Assembly (NCBI RefSeq): GCF_030464365.1
Contig: NZ_VCYI01000003.1
Span: 1 to 64,000 of the forward strand
DNA length: 64,000 nt
Source of the DNA: Methanoculleus methanifontis
GTDB taxonomy: Archaea; Halobacteriota; Methanomicrobia; Methanomicrobiales; Methanoculleaceae
Direction: 5' to 3'
Shown here: piece by piece, positions 16,533 to 24,583 of the stretch
How the letters are laid out: each line of letters opens with the position of its first letter
Position numbering within the stretch: position 1 is the first letter of the stretch
Translations under genes and position numbers: made by a program
Notes under the pieces: generated by a model
Database searches by the model: none
Seen by the model: the letters and a program-made list of their open reading frames with translations, nothing else
Told to the model about the DNA's origin: nothing

Positions 16533-16945
16533 CCGGTGTCGAACGCCCGCATGACCCGCGATTTGATGGCCTCTTTCGGGAGCGCGCCGACCGCCCGGTC
16601 GACCAGCATGCCGTTCGCGAAGAACAGGAGCGTGGGTATCGCCGTTATGCTGAAACTGGCCGCTATCGCGGGGTTCTGATCGACGTTGCACTTACCGAAG
16701 GTCACCCTGCCGGCGAAGTCGCGGGCAAGGTCCTCGACGACCGGGGCCACCATCCGGCAGGGCCCGCACCATTCCGCCCAGATGTCGACGACCAGGGCGG
16801 GGTGCTCCTGCAGGATCTTCTGGATTACACCATCGCCGACCTCGATGACGCCCCCCGGCGTTCCTGTCAGCCGTTCCTCGAGTTTCCGGAGACGCTCTTC
16901 CCGGAGACGCTGCAATTCGTCGTTAAGCGGCCTCTCTTCTTCCAT
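16529..16945 (-). CDS. trxA: Thioredoxin with charged N-terminal extension
   Basis: 138 aa. The C-terminal 105 residues are a standard thioredoxin with WCGPC (C60, C63), ITAIPTLLFF with the cis-Pro, and GALPK. The first 30 residues are an added charged helix (EERPLNDELQRLREERLRK) likely to form a coiled coil, which could direct partner binding. It reduces protein disulfides. It converges on the PCD gene with overlapping stops. Confidence 0.93.
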   Translation of the reverse strand: MEEERPLNDELQRLREERLRKLEERLTGTPGGVIEVGDGVIQKILQEHPALVVDIWAEWCGPCRMVAPVVEDLARDFAGRVTFGKCNVDQNPAIAASFSITAIPTLLFFANGMLVDRAVGALPKEAIKSRVMRAFDTG

Positions 16946-17038
16946 ATAACGGATGTATGCCGCTCGCTCATATTAAATGATTAGTCTCGCGCCGGGCACC
17001 GGCGCCCCGGACTCGCACCGGTCCGGCCAGCACAAAGG

Positions 17039-17045
17039 TATATAA
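17039..17045 (+). promoter_or_regulatory. TATA box of initiator tRNA gene
   Basis: TATATAA, 37-43 bp before the mature tRNA, fits a promoter with a short 5' leader removed by RNase P. Confidence 0.6.
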
Positions 17046-17081
17046 CCCACGAAAGACAATGTGTATACCTCACAGGATAGA

Positions 17082-17156
17082 AGCGAGGTGGGGTAGCCAG
17101 GACATCCCGGCGGGCTCATAACCCGTAGATCGATGGTTCAAATCCATCCCTCGCTA
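17082..17156 (+). tRNA. Initiator tRNA-Met (CAT)
   Basis: 75 nt. Acceptor stem AGCGAGG/CCTCGCT, anticodon loop CTCATAA, T loop GGTTCAAATCC. The A1-U72 pair and the three G-C pairs in the anticodon stem (GGG/CCC) are the marks of an archaeal initiator tRNA. CCA is not encoded. It converges on purF. Confidence 0.95.
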
Positions 17157-17314
17157 TGAGAGACTCTTCTGCGTTCTTATGTCTTTTCTTCGTTATCCCT
17201 GCTGTCGCGGTACCTCTACCCGAATAGGATCCGTGAACTGCGCAAAAGGCTTACTCTGCAATGGTGAACGACCCCGGCATGCCGGGAAAAAGAGTGGTGA
17301 TCCGGAAAAATCGC

Positions 17315-18751
17315 TTACGTCCGTTCCTTCCCGGCCTTGAAGGTCGAGAGATCGGACTGGTGGGTGCCGGCCACGTAGTCCACGACACAGTGGCAGCTCC
17401 TCTCCCCGTTGATCTCCACCGGGTAGCACCCCGTCAGGCATCCGGTGCAGAGATTCTGCTCGCCGCACCCGATCGCCTCCACCAGATCCTCAAGTGGAAT
17501 ATAGGTGAGCGACGTCGCGCCGACGCTTTCGCGCACCGCCTCGACCTCCTTGCCGCTCGCGATCAGCTCCGTGCGGGTGGGCATATCCACCCCGAGGTAG
17601 CAGGGGGCAATGATCGGCGGGGAGCCGACCCGGAGGTGAATCTCTTCGGCCCCCGCATCCCGGATCATGTTCACGATCCGGCGGGAGGTCGTCCCCCGGA
17701 CGACACTGTCGTCGATGAGCACCACCCGTTTGTCCTTCAGGTTTCCCCGGACGGTATTGAGTTTGATCCGGACCGCCCGCTCCCGCTGCTCCTGGGTCGG
17801 CATGATGAACGTCCGGCCCATGTAACGGTTCTTCATCAGCCCCTCGATGAACGGGATCCCGGAGCGCTTGGCGTAGCCCGCGGCGTACGCGATCCCGGAA
17901 TCGGGAACCGGACAGGCCGTATCCGCTTCGACAGGATTCGCATCGTAGAGTTTCTGCCCGATCCGGCGTCGCACGTCGTAGACCAGCGTCCCGTCCATCA
18001 CCGAGTCGGCGCGGGCGAAGTAGACGTACTCGAAGATGCAGTACGCCTTCCGGTTCGCGGTCGCGATCTGGGTAGAGGTGAGCCCGGACTCGTCGATCCG
18101 GACGAGTTCACCGGGACGCACGTCCCGGATGAACGTACCGTCCAGCGCATCGATCGCCACGCTCTCCGACGCGATGATGTAGCCGTTATCGAGCTTTCCG
18201 ATGCAGAGCGGTTTGATGCCGAGCGGGTCGCGGAAGGCGTATACGGTATTGTTCAGGAGGGCCACGGTGGCGTACGAGCCGCGCAGCCGCCGCATGCAGA
18301 GCAGGACGGCGTCCTCCATGCTCTTTGATGTCCGGAGCGCATCAGCGATGATGTTGCCGATGATCTCCGTATCGGCCGTGGTGCAGAAGATCTGCCCCCG
18401 GTGTTCGTATTCCTCCCGGAGTTCGGCTGTATTGACCAGGTTGCCGTTATGGGCGATCGCGAGATCGAGTCCCCGGTACCGGAAATTGAACGGCTGAACA
18501 TTCTCGGGAACCTTTGACCCGGTTGTCGGGTAGCGGACGTGTCCGATTCCGGCGTTCCCCTGCAGATCCTGCAGGGTCTGGCTGTTGAAGACCCCGGCGA
18601 CGAGCCCCTGGGCTTTGTGCGTGTACAGGGTCCTGTCTTCAAAAGTAGAGATCCCTGCGCTCTCCTGCCCCCGGTGCTGGAGAGCATACAGGGCGTAGTA
18701 CAGCGGAAACGAGACACCGCCAGCATCGACGATGCCAACGATACCACACAT
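17315..18751 (-). CDS. purF: Amidophosphoribosyltransferase
   Basis: 478 aa. MCGIVGIVDAGG places the glutaminase nucleophile at Cys2 after Met removal; glutaminase domain about 1-230, then a PRTase domain with VVLIDDSVVRGTTS. The C-terminal CGEQNLCTGCLTGC cysteines resemble the [4Fe-4S]-containing class of PurF. It makes phosphoribosylamine from PRPP and glutamine, the first committed step of purine synthesis. It is third in the lsm-rpl37e-purF operon, 9 bp after rpl37e. Confidence 0.95.
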   Translation of the reverse strand: MCGIVGIVDAGGVSFPLYYALYALQHRGQESAGISTFEDRTLYTHKAQGLVAGVFNSQTLQDLQGNAGIGHVRYPTTGSKVPENVQPFNFRYRGLDLAIAHNGNLVNTAELREEYEHRGQIFCTTADTEIIGNIIADALRTSKSMEDAVLLCMRRLRGSYATVALLNNTVYAFRDPLGIKPLCIGKLDNGYIIASESVAIDALDGTFIRDVRPGELVRIDESGLTSTQIATANRKAYCIFEYVYFARADSVMDGTLVYDVRRRIGQKLYDANPVEADTACPVPDSGIAYAAGYAKRSGIPFIEGLMKNRYMGRTFIMPTQEQRERAVRIKLNTVRGNLKDKRVVLIDDSVVRGTTSRRIVNMIRDAGAEEIHLRVGSPPIIAPCYLGVDMPTRTELIASGKEVEAVRESVGATSLTYIPLEDLVEAIGCGEQNLCTGCLTGCYPVEINGERSCHCVVDYVAGTHQSDLSTFKAGKERT

Positions 18752-18760
18752 GATGCAACT

Positions 18761-18943
18761 CTAATGCGTCGGTACCTTTGCCTTCTTCTCCGTCCAGCGG
18801 TAACTGCGGATCCTCCGGCTCTTGCCGAATCCACAGGCCGCACAGACTTTGTGCTGTGCGTGGAACGAGATCTTGCCACATCGCCTGCAGGCGATGTGAG
18901 TGTGCTTCTGGCGTTTGCCCATCGATGGTGTGCCTTTTGACAT
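18761..18943 (-). CDS. rpl37e: Large ribosomal subunit protein eL37
   Basis: 60 aa. [23 protein letters not shown] and [17 protein letters not shown] are characteristic; the two CxxC/CxxCG pairs form the zinc site that binds 23S rRNA. It lies 14 bp after lsm and 9 bp before purF. Confidence 0.96.
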   Translation of the reverse strand: MSKGTPSMGKRQKHTHIACRRCGKISFHAQHKVCAACGFGKSRRIRSYRWTEKKAKVPTH

Positions 18944-18957
18944 TTTCTCACCTAACG

Positions 18958-19185
18958 TTATTCAACTGAAGGGGTAATGTAGATCACATTATCACCGCGG
19001 ACGATCAGCGTGCCGAGTTTCTGCGCCGCGCCGTCCACTTCTTCTTCTGCCTTGTCCAATACCAGATTCATGTGAACGTCGTATCCCTGGAGGATCCCCC
19101 GGATCTCTCTCCCACCTTTTAGGCTGATGATGACGGGCTGACGATTCAGTACCTGATCTAAAATATCCAACGGTCTTGGCGTCAT
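18958..19185 (-). CDS. lsm: Sm-like (LSm) RNA-binding protein
   Basis: 75 aa. The Sm1 motif ([27 protein letters not shown]) and Sm2 motif ([10 protein letters not shown]) are complete. Archaeal Lsm proteins form rings that bind U-rich RNA. First gene of an operon with rpl37e and purF, an arrangement often seen in archaea. Confidence 0.95.
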   Translation of the reverse strand: MTPRPLDILDQVLNRQPVIISLKGGREIRGILQGYDVHMNLVLDKAEEEVDGAAQKLGTLIVRGDNVIYITPSVE

Positions 19186-19294
19186 ATGATTACCCTTTGC
19201 CGTCCTTTCCGGAGTAATATATTTGAGTGAGGAAGCTACTTAAATATAACCGCGCTGCTGTGCGAGAGTCAGCGTCGCCCCGAGGTTTCGAGAC

Positions 19295-19792
19295 ATGCCA
19301 AAGATTACCGTAAAAAAGCGTCACGTCATCCGGAAATCACAGATAAGCGAACTTCTCGAGCGACTCACGGACGAGATCGGTGCATCGGCCGACCTCTTCC
19401 GGTCGGAGAGGATCGAGCGGGCGGAGACGGTTGCTTCTGTCGGGATCTACCTCGTCGATAAAAAACCCCTCCTGATGGGAACCGAAGATTGGACTTTTCC
19501 GACCCTGCGTGGGCTCGTCGAGCACCCGATCCCCGAGCGGCGGGTGGTGGTCGATTCCGGCGCGGTCAGGTTTGTCGCAAACGGCGCGGATGCCATGCGC
19601 CCCGGGATCGTATCGATCTCGCCTGATGTCCGTGCGGGGCACCCGGTGCAGGTCGTCGAGGAACGGCACGGAAAACCGCTTGCCGTGGGAATTGCACTCC
19701 TTGATGCAGCCGATATGGAGCGGCAGGAGAAGGGCAAGTCCGTTAAAAGCGTCCATTATGTTGGGGACGATCTCTGGAATCTGGAGGTCTGA
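19295..19792 (+). CDS. PUA-domain RNA-binding protein (MCT-1/Tma20-like)
   Basis: 165 aa. The N-terminal domain (about 1-75) is like the pre-PUA region of MCTS1 (KKRHVIRKSQISELLERL). The C-terminal PUA domain (about 76-155) contains VVDSGAVRFVANGADAMRPGI. Eukaryotic relatives act in translation re-initiation and 40S recycling; the archaeal role is likely rRNA or tRNA binding. It diverges from lsm and is followed by sepF after 50 bp. Confidence 0.88.
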   Translation: MPKITVKKRHVIRKSQISELLERLTDEIGASADLFRSERIERAETVASVGIYLVDKKPLLMGTEDWTFPTLRGLVEHPIPERRVVVDSGAVRFVANGADAMRPGIVSISPDVRAGHPVQVVEERHGKPLAVGIALLDAADMERQEKGKSVKSVHYVGDDLWNLEV

Positions 19793-19842
19793 CGGAGAAA
19801 ATAATGGATACAATTAAATAAAATTCATTCCTCAATTTTTCT

Positions 19843-20220
19843 ATGGTTAAAAAACTCTTTGACAGCATTCTCGGCAAAAGTCCGGCACGGAACGAAGAGG
19901 ACTACATGGAACTCGATCTTGCTTCCTACGAGGGACCGAACGACGAAGAACCGGCATCCATGTACGTTAAGATCGCCACCATCGCCGACCTCAAAGATAC
20001 CCCCCGCGTCAAAGACGAGGTTTACAACGGCAATATCGTGATCGTCGACATCGGGCGGCTGAAGATGGATAAGGTGACGTTCGAGCGGGTCTTAAAGGAT
20101 CTTCGCGACGTGGCAAAGGACGTGAACGGCGACATCGTCGGCCTCGGCGAGCAGAAGTACGTCGTCATCACGCCCATGTCCGTCAAGGTCTCCCGCGAGA
20201 AGATCGGCGGGGGCCTCTAG
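19843..20220 (+). CDS. sepF: Cell division protein SepF (archaeal)
   Basis: 125 aa. It has an N-terminal amphipathic helix (MVKKLFDSILGK) for membrane binding, a charged linker with YMELDL, and the SepF core (VKIATIADLKDT to VGLGEQKYVVITP). In archaea SepF anchors FtsZ to the membrane at the division site. A/T-rich promoter DNA (acaattaaataaaa, about 19808-19822) precedes it. Its stop overlaps the GTG start of the ZPR1 gene. Confidence 0.93.
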   Translation: MVKKLFDSILGKSPARNEEDYMELDLASYEGPNDEEPASMYVKIATIADLKDTPRVKDEVYNGNIVIVDIGRLKMDKVTFERVLKDLRDVAKDVNGDIVGLGEQKYVVITPMSVKVSREKIGGGL

Positions 20221-20747
20221 TGCAGGAGTCCCATTCGGGAACCTGTCCCGCCTGCGGGAGCGAGATCCGGATCGTCCATCACCGTCTCGACATCCCTCAC
20301 TTCCCGGATCTCCTGCTCGTAGCAATCGCCTGCGAGGCCTGCGGCTACCGGCACACCGATACCATCATCCTCGGGGAGGGTGAGCCGGTCCGGTGGACGG
20401 TGCGGGTGGAGGAGCCCGAAGACCTCGCCATCCGGGTGGCGCGGAGCACGACGGGGAGGATCGAGATCCCGGAACTCGGCCTCGCGGTCGAGCCCGGCAC
20501 CGCCTGCGAGGGGTTCGTCACCAACATCGAAGGGGTTCTCCACCGCTTTGAGCAGGCGGTACAGACAGTCCTCGCGAACCCCGAGAGCGAAGACGAGCGG
20601 GCGGCCGCACTCAGGATGATGGAGACGATCGCCGCCGCACGGGAGGTGGCCTTCCCGTTCACGGTCATCCTCGAGGATCCTGCCGGAAATAGCGCGCTCG
20701 CCGGTGAGAATGCCGAAAAGATGCTCCTCGATCAGGGAGAAGACTGA
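20220..20747 (+). CDS. ZPR1-type zinc finger protein
   Basis: 175 aa, GTG start sharing one base with the sepF stop (TAGTG). The zinc finger CPACGSEIRIVHH...CEACGYRHTD (about residues 9-43) and the domain after it match archaeal ZPR1. Eukaryotic ZPR1 helps fold eEF1A; an archaeal role in EF1A folding is plausible. A T10 run follows the stop. Confidence 0.9.
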   Translation: MQESHSGTCPACGSEIRIVHHRLDIPHFPDLLLVAIACEACGYRHTDTIILGEGEPVRWTVRVEEPEDLAIRVARSTTGRIEIPELGLAVEPGTACEGFVTNIEGVLHRFEQAVQTVLANPESEDERAAALRMMETIAAAREVAFPFTVILEDPAGNSALAGENAEKMLLDQGED

Positions 20748-20750
20748 CCC

Positions 20751-20760
20751 TTTTTTTTTT
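20751..20760 (+). terminator. T10 terminator after zpr1
   Basis: Ten consecutive T residues 3 bp after the stop, enough for archaeal intrinsic termination. Confidence 0.65.
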
Positions 20761-20826
20761 AATCGCGGGGGGGTTAATCTGAAATAGGACCTCTCCCCAT
20801 ACGGCAGCGCCGTGAGGTGAAGAGCA

Positions 20827-21063
20827 ATGGCACGAACAATATCGGTGCTGAAATGGGAGAACGAAGCGGAGGTCGAGAACGCCGTTCACGACATAAGAGC
20901 GGAAATAGGCGAGCGAGGCGGTCTCACCAAGGATACCGAGCGGGCGATGCAGCACTCGTTCCTGGTGGCTGATCCCGACCTTGCGAACCATTTCCTGCGG
21001 CTGATTCGCGAACAGGTTCCCGGTGCATTGCACTACTTCGAGGAGGAAGGCGGCGGGGCGTGA
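20827..21063 (+). CDS. Small conserved-looking protein of unknown function
   Basis: 78 aa, acidic, predicted helical, no membrane segment or cysteine. The GAGGTGA site 7 bases before the ATG supports translation. The sequence (ISVLKWENEAEVENAVHDIRA...) is not recognised. A hairpin-repeat island begins at its stop codon. Confidence 0.6.
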   Translation: MARTISVLKWENEAEVENAVHDIRAEIGERGGLTKDTERAMQHSFLVADPDLANHFLRLIREQVPGALHYFEEEGGGA

Positions 21064-21331
21064 GTGGCGGCTGCCGGAACGGCAGGAGCCTGGCCCCCGG
21101 AGGTGTGACTTACGACGTTTCGTCAGGAACGGAGTTTGAGCACCGTTAGGTGCGATGAATGTCGTTCTTCGCGTGAATTACTTGCCGGGGATAACGATAC
21201 AGTCTCAGTACTTCGCTGAAATGGCTGAGGTCGTTCTCAAAAGGTCAACCCGTCGACTTCCCTTTTTTCGAAGGGAATGGAGTTTGAGCACCGGAGGTGC
21301 GAGTGCGGTGGAAGTCCGTGAGCCGCCGGGC
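21064..21331. repeat. Hairpin-repeat island
   Basis: Contains GGCTGCCGGAACGGCAGGAGCC (hairpin GCCG-GAA-CGGC), a unit like that at 1-319 (GTTTCGTCAGGAAC followed by GAGCACC-GTTA-GGTGCGATG, about 21118-21157), and a run similar to 16022-16060 (cttcgcgtgaattact...ataacgatacagtct). About 21280-21310 is another GAGCACCGGAGGTGCGAG. No gene is seen. Confidence 0.65.
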
Positions 21332-21814
21332 CTACAACAACCCGGCTCTCCTGAACATCGGCCGGACCTCGGCCCCCTCCATGTTCCCCGCGGCCCAGGT
21401 GTAACGCTCCCGGATCCCGGGCGGGAGGTCGCGTTCCGGTATCGATACGAACCTGAACTCCGCGTAAAACCCGGCGAGGCTCTCGACGGCGTACATGTAG
21501 AGATCGTCGTTGTGGCAGGCCACAACAAGGGCGGCCATCGTCGTGCGGGCATACCCCTTGTTGCGGCAGCCCTCGGGCGTGAAGACGCCGTCGACCTCCA
21601 GGCCGCCGGGATGCCTCCTGCACCGGGCGAGAGAGACGATCTGCCCGGCAAGGAAGGTCGCGAAGACCCGGTCTCGTGCAGGATCGCCGATCGTGCCATG
21701 GTAATCGCGCCAGACCTCGTCCGCGGCGGAGAACTCCGCGCTTGTCAGTTCACGAACCTCCGGTCGGATTCCGACCGCTTTTGTGCCCGATTCTGGAAGA
21801 ACGGCAGTTATCAT
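21332..21814 (-). CDS. GNAT family acetyltransferase
   Basis: 160 aa. The GNAT core is seen as GVFTPEGCRNKGYARTTMAALV, where RNKGYA is the acetyl-CoA loop, and the C-terminal YAVESLAGFYAEFRF. The start was set at the ATG at 21814 after a GAGGTGAAAG site; the longer open frame overlaps the kinase gene. It follows the PAS kinase gene by 10 bp and may be the last gene of the chemosensory operon. The substrate is unknown. Confidence 0.8.
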   Translation of the reverse strand: MITAVLPESGTKAVGIRPEVRELTSAEFSAADEVWRDYHGTIGDPARDRVFATFLAGQIVSLARCRRHPGGLEVDGVFTPEGCRNKGYARTTMAALVVACHNDDLYMYAVESLAGFYAEFRFVSIPERDLPPGIRERYTWAAGNMEGAEVRPMFRRAGLL

Positions 21815-21824
21815 CTCTTTCACC

Positions 21825-23231
21825 TCAGACAATCCTGTAGCCCTCAGACGGCACCAGGATCTCGAACCTCGCACCCGTCCCGAACGTCCCGGTCTCGCGG
21901 ATCGCGATCCCGGTGATGGCAAGTATCTCGTGGGCAAGGAAGAGCCCGTGCCCGTAACTCTCCGGCTTCTGCCCAAAAAGGCCTCTCTTCTCCGCGTCGG
22001 GGATGCCGGTCCCGTCGTCCTCGACGATGATTGCGCACCCCTCCGGGCGCAACTGGTAGGTGACAACGATCCTGCTTGCCTTCGTCGCCGGAGCGAGCGA
22101 GTTCTCAAAGAGGTGAGTAAAGACCATCGCGAGGTGGGGGTCGGCGAAGATCTCGAGCCGTTCCGTCCACGCGTCGAAGGAGACGTCCCCGAAGGAGAGG
22201 CCTGCGGCAGCTCTCCTGACGGCCTGCTGCACCGGGATCCATGCCGGCGGCGACGTCCCGATGTCGCGGAACTCGCGGGAGATCTCGATCTGCCGCCGGA
22301 TTCCGCTTGCGGCATTGTTCAGGTCGTCGATGAAGGAGAGGACCTCGGGATCGTCGAACTTCATCACGCCCAGCGAGAGATGCCCATACAGGACCGCAAG
22401 CCGGTTCGCGAGGTCAGTGCGCAGGATCCCCGTGAGGGTGTTGAGCTGGCGCCCGGTGTTCTGCAGCGCGGCCTCCGTCATGACCTCGTCGTTGACGTCC
22501 CGGATGGACTCGATCGCCCCGGTGACCCGTCCGCTCCGGTCGAGAAGCGTGGTCGCTGCGAACCTGATGTGCGCACCCCGCCCGCCCCTGAGAAGAGGGG
22601 TGTAGACCTCCGCGACAAGGACGTCGCCGCTCCTTCTGACCGACGGATACCCGGCCTCGGGATCGCCCTGGAGAATCCGGTCTGCAAGCAGCGGCCGCGC
22701 CTCACCGTAAAAGGGCACGGCGTACTCGTAGTCCCCCCGGCCGAGCATGGCCTCTTTCTTCACTCCGGTCATCTCCTCGATCGCGCGGTTCCAGGCGATG
22801 ACCCTCCCCTCGCGGTCGATGGCGAAGGTAGCGTCGGGCAGGAACTCGATGATCTGGTTCATCTGCTGCTCGGACTCACGGAGTTTCGTTGCCAGGAACG
22901 CAACCACCCAGCCGATGAGGACGAGGAGGATCGCACGGGGAAGGATGGTGTACGCGAGCAGAGGAGCCGGCGGGGAGAGGAAGTAGGTCGTGACGGCGTA
23001 GATGGATGCAAAGCAGACGGAGAAGAGGATGCCCCGGCGCGGGTACCAGTAACTCGCGAGGATGATTGGGATGGTCAGCGGGAGGGTAGGGAGGGGGAGA
23101 AGCCCTTCCGGTGCGCCGAGGACCATGGCGAGCAGGTTTCCGCCGAGGGTCAGCACGGCTAGCCCGGCGATGATCGCGATGCGGTTGCGCGTATCGGTGA
23201 TAAACGTGGTCTGGATGTCGGTGACGCTCAT
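21825..23231 (-). CDS. Membrane PAS histidine-kinase-like protein lacking the H-box His
   Basis: 468 aa. Four or five N-terminal membrane helices (about 18-125) lead to a PAS domain (about 135-260) and a kinase-like core. The ATPase domain is intact: ENSL (N box), DDGTGIP (G1) and GHGLFLA (G2). The dimerisation helix reads ILRTDLANRL where the adjacent paralogue has ITRHDLLNQL, so the phosphoacceptor His is Thr. It may be a pseudokinase or transfer phosphate elsewhere. It lies in the chemosensory operon 28 bp after the REC-kinase gene. Confidence 0.85.
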   Translation of the reverse strand: MSVTDIQTTFITDTRNRIAIIAGLAVLTLGGNLLAMVLGAPEGLLPLPTLPLTIPIILASYWYPRRGILFSVCFASIYAVTTYFLSPPAPLLAYTILPRAILLVLIGWVVAFLATKLRESEQQMNQIIEFLPDATFAIDREGRVIAWNRAIEEMTGVKKEAMLGRGDYEYAVPFYGEARPLLADRILQGDPEAGYPSVRRSGDVLVAEVYTPLLRGGRGAHIRFAATTLLDRSGRVTGAIESIRDVNDEVMTEAALQNTGRQLNTLTGILRTDLANRLAVLYGHLSLGVMKFDDPEVLSFIDDLNNAASGIRRQIEISREFRDIGTSPPAWIPVQQAVRRAAAGLSFGDVSFDAWTERLEIFADPHLAMVFTHLFENSLAPATKASRIVVTYQLRPEGCAIIVEDDGTGIPDAEKRGLFGQKPESYGHGLFLAHEILAITGIAIRETGTFGTGARFEILVPSEGYRIV

Positions 23232-23259
23232 GAGGGAAGCCTGCGGTTATGGTCTCGGT

Positions 23260-24552
23260 TCATTCGGTCTGCCGGCCGGGAGCACGGATCACTTTTGCCG
23301 GGCAGAGGAGTTCGAATCGTGCTCCGCTCCCGGGGATCCCCGTCTCCTGGATGGTGATCCCGGTTATGGCCAGGATCTCCCGCGCGAGGAAGAGGCCGAG
23401 CCCGGTATTCATGCCGTGCGCGTAGGAAAAGATCTTCTCCTTATCCCCGGCAGGAACTCCCACGCCGTCATCCTCGCAGAGGATGGTGTAGGTCTCTCCA
23501 TCCTGTTTGAGGCTGAAGGTGATGGTGGTGACCGCCTCCCCGTAGCGCAGCGAGTTTTCGATGAGGTTCGAGAAGACCTTCTCGATGAGCGGGTCGGCGA
23601 AGATCTCCACCCCCGCCGGAATGGCGTTCTCAAGGGTTACCTTGCCCGTCGAGACGTAGTTCTCCGACCGCTCCACAAGCGTCCTGATCTCCTGCCAGGT
23701 TGGAGCCGCTGCCCCCACCTTCTGGTACTCCGCCGTAAACCGGACGGTGTTGTTGATCCGGTTCACTATCTCGGCAGCGCTCTCGACGTGACGCCACGCG
23801 TTTTCCGGTTCCCGCTCGCGCAGCACCTGGGCCAGGTCGAGATACCCCCAGAGCGCCGCGAGCTGGTTTAAGAGGTCGTGACGGGTGATGCTTGCCATGA
23901 GCTGGAGTTTCCTGTTGGCTTCCGCAAGCGCTTTTTCCACGCGCCGCCGTTCCTGGTTCTCGGCGGCAAGGCTCTCGTTACTGCGCGAGAGACCCGCGAC
24001 GGCTTCCTGGAGCTGCTCGTTTAAGGAGTGCAGCTGCTCCTGCGCCTCCTGAAGTTCGGTGTTCTTCGACACCGCGATGGTATACGTCGAGAGGAGGGTG
24101 TTTAAGATCTTGAGCCGTCCTGCGCTGATGGTATAGGTGTTGCCGGCGAAGGGAATCTCCAGTTCGGCGGGAGATTCTTCTGGTTCAGGCATCTCCCGCG
24201 TCCGCATGACGGCCTCGATCTGGGAGCGGACGTGTTTGGGGTCGACAGGTTTGACGATGAAACTGTCCGCTCCCGATGCCAGCCCTTTCAGCACGTCGGC
24301 AGGATCGAAGAGGTTGGTGACCAGGATGACGGGTATATCCGGGTTCTGCTGCTTGATCCGGCGGCAGAGTTCGTACCCGTCCATCTCCGGCATCATGATG
24401 TCGGTCAGGACGATATCGGGCATATCGACCTCCATCCGCCGTATCGCCTCGATGCCGTCAGCAGCCAGAACGACGTCATACCCTTCCGTCTCAAGAACGT
24501 AGCGGATGAACTCGGCCTGTGTCCTGCTGTCCTCTACCACCAGAACGCTCAT
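23260..24552 (-). CDS. Response regulator-histidine kinase hybrid
   Basis: 430 aa. The N-terminal REC domain (about 1-120) has the acidic pair and Asp51 in VLTDIMMPEMDG. Next comes a helical linker with coiled-coil character (about 150-220), an H-box TRHDLLNQL, and a HATPase with ENSLRYG, EDDGVGVP and GLGLFLA. The ATG at 24552 starts the REC domain exactly; an upstream in-frame ATG at 24606 would overlap cheA. It probably receives phosphate from the CheA-like kinase and relays it. Confidence 0.9.
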   Translation of the reverse strand: MSVLVVEDSRTQAEFIRYVLETEGYDVVLAADGIEAIRRMEVDMPDIVLTDIMMPEMDGYELCRRIKQQNPDIPVILVTNLFDPADVLKGLASGADSFIVKPVDPKHVRSQIEAVMRTREMPEPEESPAELEIPFAGNTYTISAGRLKILNTLLSTYTIAVSKNTELQEAQEQLHSLNEQLQEAVAGLSRSNESLAAENQERRRVEKALAEANRKLQLMASITRHDLLNQLAALWGYLDLAQVLREREPENAWRHVESAAEIVNRINNTVRFTAEYQKVGAAAPTWQEIRTLVERSENYVSTGKVTLENAIPAGVEIFADPLIEKVFSNLIENSLRYGEAVTTITFSLKQDGETYTILCEDDGVGVPAGDKEKIFSYAHGMNTGLGLFLAREILAITGITIQETGIPGSGARFELLCPAKVIRAPGRQTE

Positions 24553-24583
24553 TTTGGTTCCTCCTTCATGCTTTCCTTCCATA

